DNA of 64,000 nt. Source: Arthrobacter pullicola. Its GTDB lineage: Bacteria > Actinomycetota > Actinomycetes > Actinomycetales > Micrococcaceae. The notes beneath the pieces were generated by a model that saw only the letters and a list, made by a program, of their open reading frames with translations, did not search any database and was not told where the DNA came from. Shown here piece after piece: positions 28,057 to 37,755 of this stretch. The stretch lies in the NCBI RefSeq assembly GCF_014836875.1, contig NZ_JACSQC010000002.1:62001-126000 (forward strand), in the 5' to 3' direction. Each line of letters starts with the position of its first letter. The stretch's first letter is position 1. A program made the position numbers and the translations under genes.

Positions 28057-28683
28057 TTAGGCCTCCTCGGCTGTGCTTTCAAATCCGTTGGCGTCCTCGC
28101 CTGCCGGGTCGTCCTCAAGATGGGCGAATTCGACTTCCACCCGGCCCTTGGCGATACCGCCAAAGGGCAGGTGGGTTTTCTCTCCCTGTTTGGGCTTCAT
28201 GCCTTTTTTGACGGGCAGTTCGGGAACCAGCGTGATTCCCTCCGCGTCCGCCTCAACCAGGCGTCCGGTGACTGCGTCGCCGTTCACCGGCGTTACCGAT
28301 ACCATCCGGCCGATGTTCCTCCGCCAGTGCCGGGGCTCGGTCAGCGGCCGCGACACTCCAGGCGAGGAAACCTCAAGGCTGTAGGGACGGCCGTCGTCGT
28401 GCGGGTCCTGGTCCATCGCATCCGAAAGGACACGTGAAATGTCCGCAATCCGGTCCAGGCTGACGCCGCCGGTTTCAGTTTCGGGGAGATCCACGGTGAC
28501 GTGGACCGTGCGGTGGACGCCGGCAATCCTGATTTCGATGTCCTCGAGGAAAAGGCCTTCCCCGGTGACGGTGGGAGCAAGATAGTCCTTCAGCCGCTGC
28601 GTCTCTGCCGCGGTCTCGGCGCGCTGAGCGTTCTTGCGGTAGTCCGACGAAGTGTCTTTTTTGGGGCTGGGCCGAACCGCCAT
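28057..28683 (-). CDS. rimP: Ribosome maturation factor RimP
   Basis: RimP assists early 30S assembly. The 208-residue protein has the conserved Y-S-L-E-V-S-S-P-G-V-S-R-P-L motif and the D-P-H-D-D segment. The start has a GGGAGG site 6 nt upstream. It is the first gene of the rimP-nusA-ylxR-infB-rbfA run and is divergent from the DUF4439 gene. Confidence 0.96.
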   Translation of the reverse strand: MAVRPSPKKDTSSDYRKNAQRAETAAETQRLKDYLAPTVTGEGLFLEDIEIRIAGVHRTVHVTVDLPETETGGVSLDRIADISRVLSDAMDQDPHDDGRPYSLEVSSPGVSRPLTEPRHWRRNIGRMVSVTPVNGDAVTGRLVEADAEGITLVPELPVKKGMKPKQGEKTHLPFGGIAKGRVEVEFAHLEDDPAGEDANGFESTAEEA

Positions 28684-28769
28684 TGTTGCCTCCCACTAGA
28701 TGATGTTGTATCTCCTAGCCTACCGACTTTCCAGGGTGCCCGGGTCACGGCCGCAACTGGAGCGGGTTC

Positions 28770-29864
28770 GTGACATCATCGAATGTTGTGAACACGCCCC
28801 CCTCCTCTCCGACGTCTCCTGCCACGCGGCCGTCCCGGACCGCTGCAGCGGCCGGCACCCTGCGGCGTGCGCTGGCGCTTGGCGTCCTGGCCTGCGTGAT
28901 AGCCAGCTTTGGGCTCACGCTGGGCACCCGTGCGGAGGCTGACCGGCCGCGGACGTTCTCGGAGAAAGCCCTGAATGAGGCGTTCGCCACTGTGCGGATC
29001 CTGGCGGCGGAGGCTGATGCCCTGGCTGCCGCCGGAACCGGCGCTTCAGCCGGTGAGCTGCGGCTTCAGGCGCAGACCCTGAAAGACCAGGCACTGCTAC
29101 TAACCAGTCCCGGAGGGGCTGCGGCCCACGAGGCGGCCCTGCAGTCCCCCGGCGGCGGGGAAGGATCCTATCCCGTGGCAGTTGAGACCGCGGCACGGGC
29201 CAACCTCGAAGCCGCCGGCCGGGCCGACTATGGCACTGCGCGGCTGCTGGCCTCCGTGGGGACCGCCCAGCTGCTGCTGGCTGAGCGTGCCGGTGAGGTG
29301 CTGGGCGTGCCGGTGGAGGCTGCCGGAGAGTCACAGTGGACACCGGTTCTTGACGAGGATGCCGCCGCCCGCTGCACCACCGGCGGCGATGCTTCTGCCC
29401 GCACTGAGCTGCGCGACCGTCCCGGTGCTGCCGAAGCCCTGCAGACCGCACTGGATGCCGAGTATGGGGCCGTCTACGCCTATGAAGTGGCCCAGGCGCA
29501 AAGCAGCGGGAGGGAAACAGTGCTGGGTGAAGCGCTCCTCGAGCGCCGTGCCGCACACCTTGAAGCCGGCCGCGGCGGCGTCGGCCTCTTGCCTGCACTC
29601 TGCCTTCCCGAAGTAAGCCCGGTTCCCGCCTATTCCCTGTCGGCAGAATTCCTCGCATCTCCCGCCCGGTCATTGGCTGGAATGGAAGCGGCGTTCCCCG
29701 GCGTGTATGCCGATCTGGTGGGATCCAGCGACGGTGCGGTGCGTTCGTGGGCAATCGACCGGCTCGTGGAGTCCTCCCGCCTGCTGTACACCGGAGAAGA
29801 CACGGTCCCCGCGTCACCCGGCCTTGACGCTGAACCGGCGGCGCTGCCGTGGGCGGACGGCTGA
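28770..29864 (+). CDS. DUF4439 ferritin-like domain protein, membrane-anchored
   Basis: A 364-residue protein with an N-terminal hydrophobic segment at ~34-54 (signal anchor or uncleaved signal), a long helical Ala-rich region, and a C-terminal DUF4439 domain with the ferritin-like A-E-Y-G-A-V-Y-A-Y-E-V-A pattern and an E-R-R-A-A-H motif that could bind metal. The GTG at 28770 has a GGAG site 7 nt upstream; the GTG at 28788 is an alternative. It sits divergent from rimP, a common actinobacterial arrangement. Function unknown. Confidence 0.82.
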   Translation: MTSSNVVNTPPSSPTSPATRPSRTAAAAGTLRRALALGVLACVIASFGLTLGTRAEADRPRTFSEKALNEAFATVRILAAEADALAAAGTGASAGELRLQAQTLKDQALLLTSPGGAAAHEAALQSPGGGEGSYPVAVETAARANLEAAGRADYGTARLLASVGTAQLLLAERAGEVLGVPVEAAGESQWTPVLDEDAAARCTTGGDASARTELRDRPGAAEALQTALDAEYGAVYAYEVAQAQSSGRETVLGEALLERRAAHLEAGRGGVGLLPALCLPEVSPVPAYSLSAEFLASPARSLAGMEAAFPGVYADLVGSSDGAVRSWAIDRLVESSRLLYTGEDTVPASPGLDAEPAALPWADG

Positions 29865-30072
29865 GCCGAGCCCGAGCCCGAGGCTCCCGGGATCATTGAT
29901 GCGAAACCCAGCCTGCCGGGCTGGCTGGACCCCTTCCGGCCCCTTTACTCTGGTCAGGTGCCCGGCGGACCGAACCCGCCGAAACCATTTGCTGGACCCC
30001 GCCTTCCGGCGGATCAGCGCCAAGCCCCTCAACTGGGCCTGAGGGCCGGAAATCCCAATCCAGGAGGAATTC

Positions 30073-31065
30073 ATGGCTCCCGCCGTCGTCGTACCCGAAG
30101 CGCTGCGCCAGCGCTATCTGCGGACGAGGGAAGGCCGTGCCTGGCTGGATGGATTGCCGGCCCTGGTCCAGGAGAGCCTTCAGGGTTTCGGGATGCGTCC
30201 GGATGCAGCTGCCGGGACCACCGCGTGGCACGGGTACGGTGCTTTGGTGCTGCCTGTCATCGCCGCTGGCGGAGATACTCCGGCGGTGTTGAAGTTTCCG
30301 TACCCGCACCCTGAGGCCGCGACAGAAACCGCGGCGCTGGAGCTTTGGGATGGCAACGGGGCGGTCCGGCTGCTCGAGCGGAACGCGTCCGGCACAGCTT
30401 TGCTGCTCGAACGCCTGGACCCCGGGCGCACGCTGATGGATGTTCCGATGCACGACGCCGTCGAGGTCTGGGGCGGCCTGGTCCGCCGCCTGAGCCTGCA
30501 GGGCACCGATGACCCGCAGTGGGCTGCGATCCCCTCCGTTGCGGAGCGGGCCGAGCAGTTCTCCGACGAGCTGCCGGCCGATTGGGAGGCGTTGGGCCGC
30601 CCCTTCGAGCGCTGGCTGCTGGAGGCCGCACTGGAGGTGTGCCAGACGAGGGGCGCAGTGGGCCGCCGGTCCAGCCGGGATGTGCTGGTGCACGCGGACC
30701 TGCACTACGGCAATATCCTCCGCCGGCTTGATGGGTCCGAAGAGTTCGCCGCCATCGATCCGCAGGCGGTGTTCGGGGAGGCCGAGTACGCCGTCGCGCC
30801 CATGCTCTGGAACCGGCTGGACGATCTGGACGAGGCTGCGCCCCGCCGGTCGCTGGAGGACCGGTTGTCGGCGCTGTGCACCGCTGCCGGCCTGGATCCC
30901 CAGGCGGCACGCGAATGGAGCATCCTGCGTGAAGTGGAGAACGCCCTGGATTATCTTCGGGACGGTCTCCAAGGAGATGCCCAGCGGTCCGTGTGGGTTG
31001 CCGCCGCGCTGGCCGGGAGGAGCCATCCGGGGCTTCCGTCCGTGCAGGACCTGCCGGCTGCGTAG
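30073..31065 (+). CDS. APH(6)/hydroxyurea-type phosphotransferase
   Basis: A 330-residue kinase of the aminoglycoside/hydroxyurea phosphotransferase family, with an AGGAGGAA ribosome site. The catalytic loop LVHADLHYGNIL (H-x-D-x4-N) and the metal-binding A-I-D-P-Q (DFG equivalent) are intact. Related proteins phosphorylate streptomycin at the 6-position or hydroxyurea, but chromosomal actinobacterial members often have no known resistance role. Resistance should not be assumed. It is flanked by DUF4439 and a convergent TauE gene. Confidence 0.85.
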   Translation: MAPAVVVPEALRQRYLRTREGRAWLDGLPALVQESLQGFGMRPDAAAGTTAWHGYGALVLPVIAAGGDTPAVLKFPYPHPEAATETAALELWDGNGAVRLLERNASGTALLLERLDPGRTLMDVPMHDAVEVWGGLVRRLSLQGTDDPQWAAIPSVAERAEQFSDELPADWEALGRPFERWLLEAALEVCQTRGAVGRRSSRDVLVHADLHYGNILRRLDGSEEFAAIDPQAVFGEAEYAVAPMLWNRLDDLDEAAPRRSLEDRLSALCTAAGLDPQAAREWSILREVENALDYLRDGLQGDAQRSVWVAAALAGRSHPGLPSVQDLPAA

Positions 31066-31098
31066 GCAGCTTTAGCGGCAGCACCCGGGGTGCGGAAA

Positions 31099-31896
31099 CT
31101 AGCCCTGGAAATTCTCCATCCAGACGTCTGTGCCCAGCTTGATGATCAGCGCACCGACCACCACCAGGAACACGATCCGGATGAATTTGCTGCCCTGCTT
31201 CACGGCCATGCGTGCACCGATGTAGCCCCCGGTCATATTGGCGATGCCCAGGATCAGGCCGATACCCCACAGCAGGGAGCCGTGCGGCAGGAAGAACGCC
31301 AGGGCGCCGATGTTGGTCGCCATGTTCACGATCTTGGCCTTGGCGCTGGCGGCCAGGAAGTTGTAGCCCAGCAGGGTCACCATCGCGATGATCAGGAAGG
31401 ACCCGGTGCCGGGCCCGATCAGCCCGTCGTAGAAACCGATGGCGCCGCCGATGGCTCCGGCTGTCCAGTAGTGGCGGTTGCCGGTGTGGCGCAGCTTGGT
31501 CAGTTCGCCGACGGTGGGTTTGGTGGCGGTGAAGACAGCGACGACGATCAAGGCCACCACAATGATGGGCTTGAAGACCGATGCCGGCAGCGACGCCGCG
31601 AGGACCGCTCCCCCGAAGCTTGCGGCCAGTGCCACCCCGGCCATCGGCAGGGCGGTCTTCAGGTCCGGGTGCGCGCGCCGGTAGTAGGTGACGGCGCTGG
31701 TGGTGGTTCCGAAGATCGAGCCCATTTTGTTGGTGGCAAGGGCCTCGACGGGGGCGATTCCGGGCACGAGAAGAAGCGCCGGCAGCTGGAGCAGGCCGCC
31801 GCCGCCCACAACGGCGTCGACCCAGCCAGCTGCCAGGCCCGCCACCACAATCAAGGCGATGGTGGCGAGCGTTATCTCCTCGAGCCCGGAGACCAA
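31099..31896 (-). CDS. TauE/SafE (TSUP) family permease
   Basis: A 265-residue membrane protein with about eight spans. The A-G-W-V-D-A-V-V-G-G-G-G-L motif and the second-half G-F-Y-D-G-L-I-G-P-G-T-G are the paired TSUP signatures. The family exports or imports sulfonates, sulfite or other small anions; the substrate here is unknown. It starts 9 bp after proS ends on the same strand. Confidence 0.9.
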   Translation of the reverse strand: MVSGLEEITLATIALIVVAGLAAGWVDAVVGGGGLLQLPALLLVPGIAPVEALATNKMGSIFGTTTSAVTYYRRAHPDLKTALPMAGVALAASFGGAVLAASLPASVFKPIIVVALIVVAVFTATKPTVGELTKLRHTGNRHYWTAGAIGGAIGFYDGLIGPGTGSFLIIAMVTLLGYNFLAASAKAKIVNMATNIGALAFFLPHGSLLWGIGLILGIANMTGGYIGARMAVKQGSKFIRIVFLVVVGALIIKLGTDVWMENFQG

Positions 31897-31905
31897 CCTG
31901 GCTGC

Positions 31906-33705
31906 TTAGGCCCGGGCAGCGCGGAGCACGTACTCCACGGCTTCGGCAACGGGCACATTCTCGGCAACGCCCGTGGCGCGGTCCTTGATTTCGACGACGC
32001 CGTCAGCGAGTCCGCGGCCGACCACCAGAATGGTGGGCACGCCGATCAGTTCGGCGTCGCCGAACTTCACGCCCGGGGAGACCTTGGGCCGGTCGTCATA
32101 GATGACTTCCAGTCCGGCGGCTTCAAGTTCTTCGGAAAGTGTGGCTGCGGCTTCGAAGATTTCCTCGCCCCGGCCGGTGGCTACAACGTGGACGTCTGCC
32201 GGCGCGACGGCGCGCGGCCAGATGATTCCCTTGTCATCGCGGTTGGATTCGGCCAGCGCTGCGACCGCGCGGGTGACACCCACACCGTAGGAACCCATGG
32301 TCACGGTCGCGAGCTTGCCGTTCTTATCCAGGACCTTCAGGCCCAGGGCTTCGGCGTACTTGCGGCCGAGCTGGAAGATGTGGCCCATTTCGATGCCGCG
32401 GGCGGCTTCCAGGGGGCCGGAGCCGTCCGGGGCTTCGTCGCCTTCGCGGACCTCAACGGCCTCGATGACACCGTCCCAGGTGAAGTCGCGGCCGGCAACC
32501 AGGCCGATCACGTGCTTGCCCGGCGCATTGGCGCCGGTGATCCAGCTGGTGCCGGAAACCACGCGCGGGTCAACCAGGTACAGCAGGCCGGTAGCAGCTT
32601 CGCTGCCGAGCACGGCGTCGTCCAGGCTCAGGCCCGGGCCAATGTAGCCCTTGACCAGGCCGGTGTGCTTCTTCAGGTCATCCTCGGTGGCGGCTTCGAC
32701 GCCCAGTTCGCCGGAGATTTCCAGGTGGGAGCCGATGTTAGCTTCGATGCGCTTGAGGTCCACGGCCCGGTCGCCGGGAACGCCGACGACGACGATCTGC
32801 CGTTCGCCGGTGGGCAGCGAAACCGCGAGCACCACGTTCTTGAGGGTATCGGCGGCGGTCCATTCGCCGGCGGCCTTCGGGAAGCGTGCATTGACGTCGG
32901 CCACCAGGGTGTCGATGGTGGGGGTGTCGGGGGTGTCCACGACCTGGGCTGCAGGCGCGTCCGTGTAGTCGATGGCTGCCGGGGCCACGGTGGTGACCGC
33001 TTCGACGTTGGCCGCGTAACCGCCGGCGGAGCGCACGAAGGTGTCCTCGCCGACCGGGGTCGGGTGCAGGAATTCCTCGCTCTTGGAGCCGCCCATGGCA
33101 CCGGAAACAGCGGAGACCACAACGACGTCGAGCCCCAGTCGCTCAAAGATGCGCAGGTAGGCGCCGCGGTGGGCCTGGTAGCTCGCTTCCAGGCCTTCGT
33201 CGTCGATGTCGAAGGAGTAGGAGTCCTTCATGATGAACTCGCGGCCGCGGAGCAGCCCGGCCCGCGGACGGGCTTCGTCGCGGTACTTGTTCTGGATCTG
33301 GAACAGGGAGACCGGCAGGTCCTTGTAGGAGCTGTACAGGTCCTTGACCAGGAGGGTGAACATTTCCTCATGGGTCGGGGCCAGCAGGTAGTCCGCGCCC
33401 TTGCGGTCCTGCAGGCGGAAGAGATTATCGCCATATTCAGTCCAGCGGTTGCTGGCTTCGTAGGGTTCGCGGGGAAGCAGCGCGGGGAAGTGGACTTCCT
33501 GGGCACCGATCGCTGCCATTTCTTCGCGGATGATGGTCTCAACCTTGCCCAGCACCCGCAGGCCCAGCGGGAGCCACGAGTAGATGCCCGGGGCAGCCCG
33601 GCGGATATAACCGGCACGGACCAGGAGGCGGTGGCTGGCGACGTCGGCGTCCGCCGGGTCTTCGCGCAGGGTGCGCAGGAAAAGAGTGGAAAGTCGAAGG
33701 ACCAC
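31906..33705 (-). CDS. proS: Prolyl-tRNA synthetase, bacterial type
   Basis: The 599-residue class II synthetase with the editing (INS) domain between motifs 2 and 3. Motif 1 (R-A-A-P-G-I-Y), motif 2 ([23 protein letters not shown]), motif 3 (G-S-Y-G-V-G-V-T-R) and a C-terminal anticodon-binding domain are present. The start is GTG, typical for this family in Arthrobacter-like genomes. Confidence 0.98.
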   Translation of the reverse strand: MVLRLSTLFLRTLREDPADADVASHRLLVRAGYIRRAAPGIYSWLPLGLRVLGKVETIIREEMAAIGAQEVHFPALLPREPYEASNRWTEYGDNLFRLQDRKGADYLLAPTHEEMFTLLVKDLYSSYKDLPVSLFQIQNKYRDEARPRAGLLRGREFIMKDSYSFDIDDEGLEASYQAHRGAYLRIFERLGLDVVVVSAVSGAMGGSKSEEFLHPTPVGEDTFVRSAGGYAANVEAVTTVAPAAIDYTDAPAAQVVDTPDTPTIDTLVADVNARFPKAAGEWTAADTLKNVVLAVSLPTGERQIVVVGVPGDRAVDLKRIEANIGSHLEISGELGVEAATEDDLKKHTGLVKGYIGPGLSLDDAVLGSEAATGLLYLVDPRVVSGTSWITGANAPGKHVIGLVAGRDFTWDGVIEAVEVREGDEAPDGSGPLEAARGIEMGHIFQLGRKYAEALGLKVLDKNGKLATVTMGSYGVGVTRAVAALAESNRDDKGIIWPRAVAPADVHVVATGRGEEIFEAAATLSEELEAAGLEVIYDDRPKVSPGVKFGDAELIGVPTILVVGRGLADGVVEIKDRATGVAENVPVAEAVEYVLRAARA

Positions 33706-33835
33706 GCTGGGAATCCGTTTCTGCAGCCGTGCTGCACGCTAAGGAAGAAGTTCTCCCTACTAATCTAGCCGCTTGCCCCGGGGTTCCCGGACACGGCCTG
33801 CGTGTGGCGGATTCGGCGGTGGTTAGGGTCGGTGG

Positions 33836-33886
33836 CTGTGCAGGTATGGCGGCTTTTTCCCGCGGAAGGCCGCCATACCTGCACAG
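33836..33886 (-). terminator. 18-bp inverted repeat between the GntR gene and proS
   Basis: CTGTGCAGGTATGGCGGC (33836-33853) is perfectly complementary to 33869-33886, with a T-rich loop. A partial third copy of the arm (GCCGCCATATGTGC) lies at about 33910-33923. It follows the GntR gene; there is no good U-run, so it may also be an operator-like element. Confidence 0.65.
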
Positions 33887-33941
33887 CGGGCAACGGGTGA
33901 GGGCCGTTAAGCCGCCATATGTGCCGTGTAGTTGGGCTGGC

Positions 33942-34622
33942 TTAGGAATCGCCCATGAGATCGGCGCGGGCGTGGAAGTCGGCAGCAGCTCCGTCATGGC
34001 TGCGGATCGCCTGCACAATGTCCTCGTGCGGCCGGCGGGTTCCGGGCTGCATGGAGCCTATGCGCCGGCGCAGGATACTGCGCCAAACCTCGTCGAGATC
34101 CGCGTACAAACTGATGAGCGAGGCGTTGTGGCTGGCGGCAACAATCGCCCGGTGGAATTGCGCATCAGCTTCCAGATAGTTTTCGAGGTCACCGTAGTCC
34201 CAGGCCTGATCGCGCTGGCCCAGCAGCACGTCGAGGCGCTCCAGATCGGCATCCGTGCGGCGCTGCGCCGCGAGCCGGGCGCCGCTCGCGGCAAGCTCAC
34301 GCAGCAATTCGGTGACGTCATCCGTTGAATCCTGCGCAAACCGCCGCTGCATTACTCCCGCCAGTTCACTGGTGGCGATGACGTAGGTACCGGAACCCTG
34401 GCGAATATCCAGCAGTCCGTTGTTCGCCAGCGCGCGCACGGCTTCCCGCACTGTGTTCCGGGCAACGCCGAGCTGTTCGACAAGGGCTTGTTCGGTGGGT
34501 ATGCGAAGCCCCACCGGCCAGTCGCCGCGCGTTATCCGGTGGCGGAACTGCTCAATGACCTGTTCAACCAAGGACTCACGGCGGGGCTGTGGCAGCAGGC
34601 CGGCGGGATCTGGGCGATTCAT
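33942..34622 (-). CDS. GntR/FadR-family transcriptional regulator
   Basis: A 226-residue regulator with an N-terminal winged helix (V-I-E-Q-F-R-H-R-I-T-R-G-D-W-P-V-G, then LGVARNTVREAVRALANNGLL) and a C-terminal FCD helical domain. In the FCD domain D-A-x-F-H and later E-D-I...H residues could bind a metal and an effector. The ATG at 34622 lies 6 nt after a perfect TATAAT, so it is probably leaderless. It is divergent from an MFS exporter and shares an operator with it, suggesting it controls that gene and itself. Confidence 0.92.
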   Translation of the reverse strand: MNRPDPAGLLPQPRRESLVEQVIEQFRHRITRGDWPVGLRIPTEQALVEQLGVARNTVREAVRALANNGLLDIRQGSGTYVIATSELAGVMQRRFAQDSTDDVTELLRELAASGARLAAQRRTDADLERLDVLLGQRDQAWDYGDLENYLEADAQFHRAIVAASHNASLISLYADLDEVWRSILRRRIGSMQPGTRRPHEDIVQAIRSHDGAAADFHARADLMGDS

Positions 34623-34625
34623 CCC

Positions 34626-34638
34626 ATCATTATATGAT
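34626..34638. promoter_or_regulatory. Shared GntR operator overlapping two back-to-back promoters
   Basis: ATCATTATATGAT is a 13-bp palindrome (perfect ATCAT/ATGAT arms). It contains the minus-strand -10 TATAAT (34634-34629), 6 nt before the GntR ATG, and the plus-strand -10 TATGAT (34633-34638), 7 nt before the MFS ATG. One bound dimer would block both. Confidence 0.7.
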
Positions 34639-34645
34639 CGGTGGA

Positions 34646-35914
34646 ATGCGCAAGAATCCTCACCCTGCCCCATGGCTTCCAGCTGTCCTTTTGACGGGGA
34701 TCCTGCTGGCTGCAGTAAACCTCAGGCCGGCCATTTCTTCGCTGGGGCCTTTGCTTGACAGCGTCATCGCGGACCTGCAACTGGGCGGTTTGACAGCGGG
34801 CCTGCTGACTGCGGCCCCTGCCGCCTGTTTTGCCCTGTTCGGATCCCTTGCGCCGAAACTCGCCCTGAAACGCGGCCCCGAGGTCATTGTGCTCGGTGCA
34901 ATGCTGGCAATCGGCCTGGGACTGCTCCTGCGCTCGGCTGCGCCGAGCACCCCCGCCTTCCTGTTCTTCAGCGCTGTGGCCCTGAGCGGCATTGCCGTGG
35001 GCAATGTGCTGATGCCGGTGCTGGTCAAGCGCTGGTTCCCTGACCGCATCGGCAGGGTCACCGGACTCTATACGACGACGTTGTCCCTGGGGACAGCGGT
35101 TGTTGCGGCGGTGGCTGTTCCGGTCAATGAGGCGTTCGGCGGCAACTGGCGGTTCGGACTTGGCATCTGGGCTCTTCCCGCACTGGTGGCGGCCGGCGTC
35201 TGGGCCGCCGCGTACATGGGCGTGCGCAGATTGCGGCCCTCGACTCAGCCGGCCGGTCCGATGCCGACGGCGGTCCGCATGTCAGCGCGGGTCAATCCGT
35301 GGCAGAGTTCGACGTCGTGGTGGCTGGCCGTATTCTTTGGCCTGCAGGCCAGTGCTGCCTACATCTGCATGGGCTGGCTGGCAAAAATCTTCAGTGACAA
35401 TGGGCTCAGTGACGCCACGGCCGGCTTGCTCCTGGCAATCGTTATGGGGGTTTCCATCCCGCTGGCCTTTGTTATCCCTAACCTGGCAGCGCGCCGTCCG
35501 AACCAAGGTCCCATCGTCATTGTGCTGGGCGTATGTGGCTTGCTGGGCCACATCGGACTGTGGATTTCCCCGGCCTCGGGGTCTTTTGTGTGGGCGGTGC
35601 TGCTGGGCATTTCTTCCTGCACGTTCTCCCTGGCCCTGACCATGATCGGCATCAAATCGCGCAGCAGCGTCGGCGTCATCAAACTTTCGGCATTTACGCA
35701 AAGCGTCGGATATCTGATCTCAATTCCCGGCCCTCTGATCGTTGGCATCCTGCATGAAATCACCGGAGGGTGGCAGGCCTCGATCGGCTTTATGACGGCA
35801 CAGCTGCTGGTGCAGATTTTCGCGGGGTACATGGCGGGGCGCTCCGGGCCGATCGAGGGTCCGGTTCCGGGACCGCAGGCCAATCCGGTTCCACAGCGGC
35901 TGCAAGGCACCTAG
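34646..35914 (+). CDS. MFS transporter, CynX/NimT type
   Basis: A 422-residue 12-TM transporter. The N-terminal L-A-A-V-N-L-R-P-A-I-S-S-L-G-P-L-L motif and the G-N-V-L-M-P-V-L-V-K-R-W-F-P-D-R-x-G segment are hallmarks of the CynX/NimT branch (cyanate or 2-nitroimidazole transport in E. coli). It starts at the ATG at 34646, 7 nt downstream of a TATGAT box. The divergent GntR regulator probably controls it. Substrate unknown. Confidence 0.88.
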   Translation: MRKNPHPAPWLPAVLLTGILLAAVNLRPAISSLGPLLDSVIADLQLGGLTAGLLTAAPAACFALFGSLAPKLALKRGPEVIVLGAMLAIGLGLLLRSAAPSTPAFLFFSAVALSGIAVGNVLMPVLVKRWFPDRIGRVTGLYTTTLSLGTAVVAAVAVPVNEAFGGNWRFGLGIWALPALVAAGVWAAAYMGVRRLRPSTQPAGPMPTAVRMSARVNPWQSSTSWWLAVFFGLQASAAYICMGWLAKIFSDNGLSDATAGLLLAIVMGVSIPLAFVIPNLAARRPNQGPIVIVLGVCGLLGHIGLWISPASGSFVWAVLLGISSCTFSLALTMIGIKSRSSVGVIKLSAFTQSVGYLISIPGPLIVGILHEITGGWQASIGFMTAQLLVQIFAGYMAGRSGPIEGPVPGPQANPVPQRLQGT

Positions 35915-35961
35915 AGCAGCTTTTCGCCCGGCGTCGCCAAGGCCGGGCCGGCAACCAAACC

Positions 35962-35993
35962 GGGGCCGGGCCTGCCGCTGCAGGTCCGGCCCC
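35962..35993. terminator. Bidirectional hairpin after the MFS gene
   Basis: GGGGCCGGGCCTGC and GCAGGTCCGGCCCC form a 14-bp stem with one G-T mismatch and a 4-nt loop between two convergent genes. Confidence 0.75.
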
Positions 35994-36011
35994 GCCCGTG
36001 ACTGATAAGCC

Positions 36012-36725
36012 TTACATTTTCGCGAGTTCGGCCAGCGCGGCGTTGATTGTTTTCTCGGCCACATCAACGGCGGCCGCTGCATCTGCCGGATCGAACATGC
36101 TGACACTCAAGCTCACGGTGCCGGAGTGAGCCTGGACCTGTACGATTTCGGCCTTCCCTCCGGGTTGGGTGATCGTGGTCCTGAATGCCTGCGTGCTCGG
36201 CGCTTCTGTGGAGACTTCAAGGGCTTCCGCCGCACCGGAAATGGTCATTCCTTTGTTTTCCAGCTCGAACTCTGCACAGTCACTGGCCAACTGCTCACCG
36301 ATCTCGGCCCGCTCATCCGGGACACTGGCGTCCTTGTAGCTCACCAGCAACAACGCGTCCGTGCCCTCCATTTCCATGGCCGCCGAATTTCCCGTTGTGA
36401 TGGTCTCATCAAACAGGGAGGAGCCCAGAGTGGCGCACTGCGCGGGTGTGGCCGTGACCGACAAAAAGCCAGCCGCTTCGAGCATGGACCGCACGGAGGC
36501 GTCGTTATCGACAATCCCGCTGAATCCCATGGCTTTCTGGGCTGCGGTGAGCGCCGCTTCGAGCTCATCGGCCGTGTATTGATCCTGACCAACCGCCAGG
36601 GTAGGCGTGGGCGAGGACGAGGACTCCGCCGAACCGGAATCCGCGGCCTCACTCGAGCTGCCGCAGCCCGAGAGCGCAAAAACGCCGGCCACTAAAAGTG
36701 CACCGGTCTTCATGGACTTCTTCAT
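36012..36725 (-). CDS. Putative lipoprotein (unknown)
   Basis: A 237-residue exported lipoprotein. The signal ends in the lipobox L-S-G-C with lipid-modified Cys21, followed by a Ser/Pro-rich linker and a mature domain of ~185 residues with two cysteines (in P-A-Q-C-A-T and S-D-C-A-E) that could form a disulfide. The ATG at 36725 follows GGGGGA; an upstream ATG at 36737 is less well placed. No family recognised. Confidence 0.82.
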   Translation of the reverse strand: MKKSMKTGALLVAGVFALSGCGSSSEAADSGSAESSSSPTPTLAVGQDQYTADELEAALTAAQKAMGFSGIVDNDASVRSMLEAAGFLSVTATPAQCATLGSSLFDETITTGNSAAMEMEGTDALLLVSYKDASVPDERAEIGEQLASDCAEFELENKGMTISGAAEALEVSTEAPSTQAFRTTITQPGGKAEIVQVQAHSGTVSLSVSMFDPADAAAAVDVAEKTINAALAELAKM

Positions 36726-36843
36726 TTCTTCCCCCAATTGTGTTCCACCCCGGTACTACCGGGGTCAGATGATGCTGATGTGGCGCCTGTCATAAAAGCA
36801 AGCACACTGGGCATCCTAGGAGGTGGGCTGGGTCATGAAGAAA

Positions 36844-37755
36844 TCAGAACAGGATCGTGGCGAACGTTCCGACTTGGGTGAACCCCACGCTCTCGTAGGC
36901 TGCCCGGGCCGGAGCGTTGTAATGGTTCACGTAGAGGCTTGTCACGGGGGCCAGTTCCTGGGCAAAGTCCACCACGGCAGACATGTAGGCGGCGCTCAGG
37001 CCGCGTCCGCGGTAGGCAGGATTCATCCATACGCCCTGCACCTGGACGGCATTGCTGGAAACTGTTCCCAGCTCGGCCTTGAAGATCACCTGGCCGGAAT
37101 CGTCGAATTCCACCAGCGAGTGGCCGTTCTTGATAAGCGAAAGCACCCGCTGGCGGTAATGCCGGCTCCCGCCGGACACCGGAGAGTAACCGACTTCTTC
37201 CTCGAACATGGCGGTGCAGGCCGGCAGCAGGAGGTCCAGGTCCTCCGGGCGGGATTTGCGCAGGCCGGGAGCTGGAGGCACCGCGGACGGACCGGTAATC
37301 TCCAGCAGGGGCTGGTCGCCGCGGACGTCGAAGGGACGCGGCGAGGCATGCCGGAGTTCGGACCACAGCGAGAGAACTGCTTCGGCAGGACCGAAGATGG
37401 AGGAGAATCGGCGCCCGGTCCGGGCCAGGTAGGCACCTATCTCGGGGCCGGTGTCGGCATCCACGCCCGTAGGCACCACGTTGACGCCGGCCCAGCAGGC
37501 AGCCGCCAGATCCTCGCCGTCGAAAACGCCAAGAATCTGGGCACCTGCCGAGGTGGGTGCGGCCGTGCCGGTGATTTCCAGGTGGGAGAGCAGGAAGGTG
37601 TTCGCCACCGGGTCGGAGGCGGCGAGCTCCGTTAAAGCCGCTGTGTCCGCGGCAGCCAGAATCCGCAGCGTGCCCGATTGGTGCCCACTGCGGATCTCCG
37701 GGCCGGCTTTAGCCGACTGTAACCATGGGGCCACCCGTGCCAGCATTTTCGCCAT
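36844..37755 (-). CDS. GNAT acetyltransferase with N-terminal DUF4081 domain
   Basis: A 303-residue protein with an N-terminal DUF4081 half and a C-terminal GNAT fold. The acetyl-CoA-binding loop is [17 protein letters not shown], and [11 protein letters not shown] closes the fold. The start overlaps the last 47 bp of ispG and has a GGGGAGG site. The ispG-GNAT pair is conserved in actinobacteria. Substrate unknown. Confidence 0.9.
   Translation of the reverse strand: MAKMLARVAPWLQSAKAGPEIRSGHQSGTLRILAAADTAALTELAASDPVANTFLLSHLEITGTAAPTSAGAQILGVFDGEDLAAACWAGVNVVPTGVDADTGPEIGAYLARTGRRFSSIFGPAEAVLSLWSELRHASPRPFDVRGDQPLLEITGPSAVPPAPGLRKSRPEDLDLLLPACTAMFEEEVGYSPVSGGSRHYRQRVLSLIKNGHSLVEFDDSGQVIFKAELGTVSSNAVQVQGVWMNPAYRGRGLSAAYMSAVVDFAQELAPVTSLYVNHYNAPARAAYESVGFTQVGTFATILF

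Noticed and set aside
30073-31065. Streptomycin resistance gene
   Set aside because: Only the general phosphotransferase family is visible; no mobile context and no evidence for drug specificity.
31090-33768. A long plus-strand frame opposite the TauE and proS genes
   Set aside because: Antisense of clearly recognisable proteins; no independent motif.
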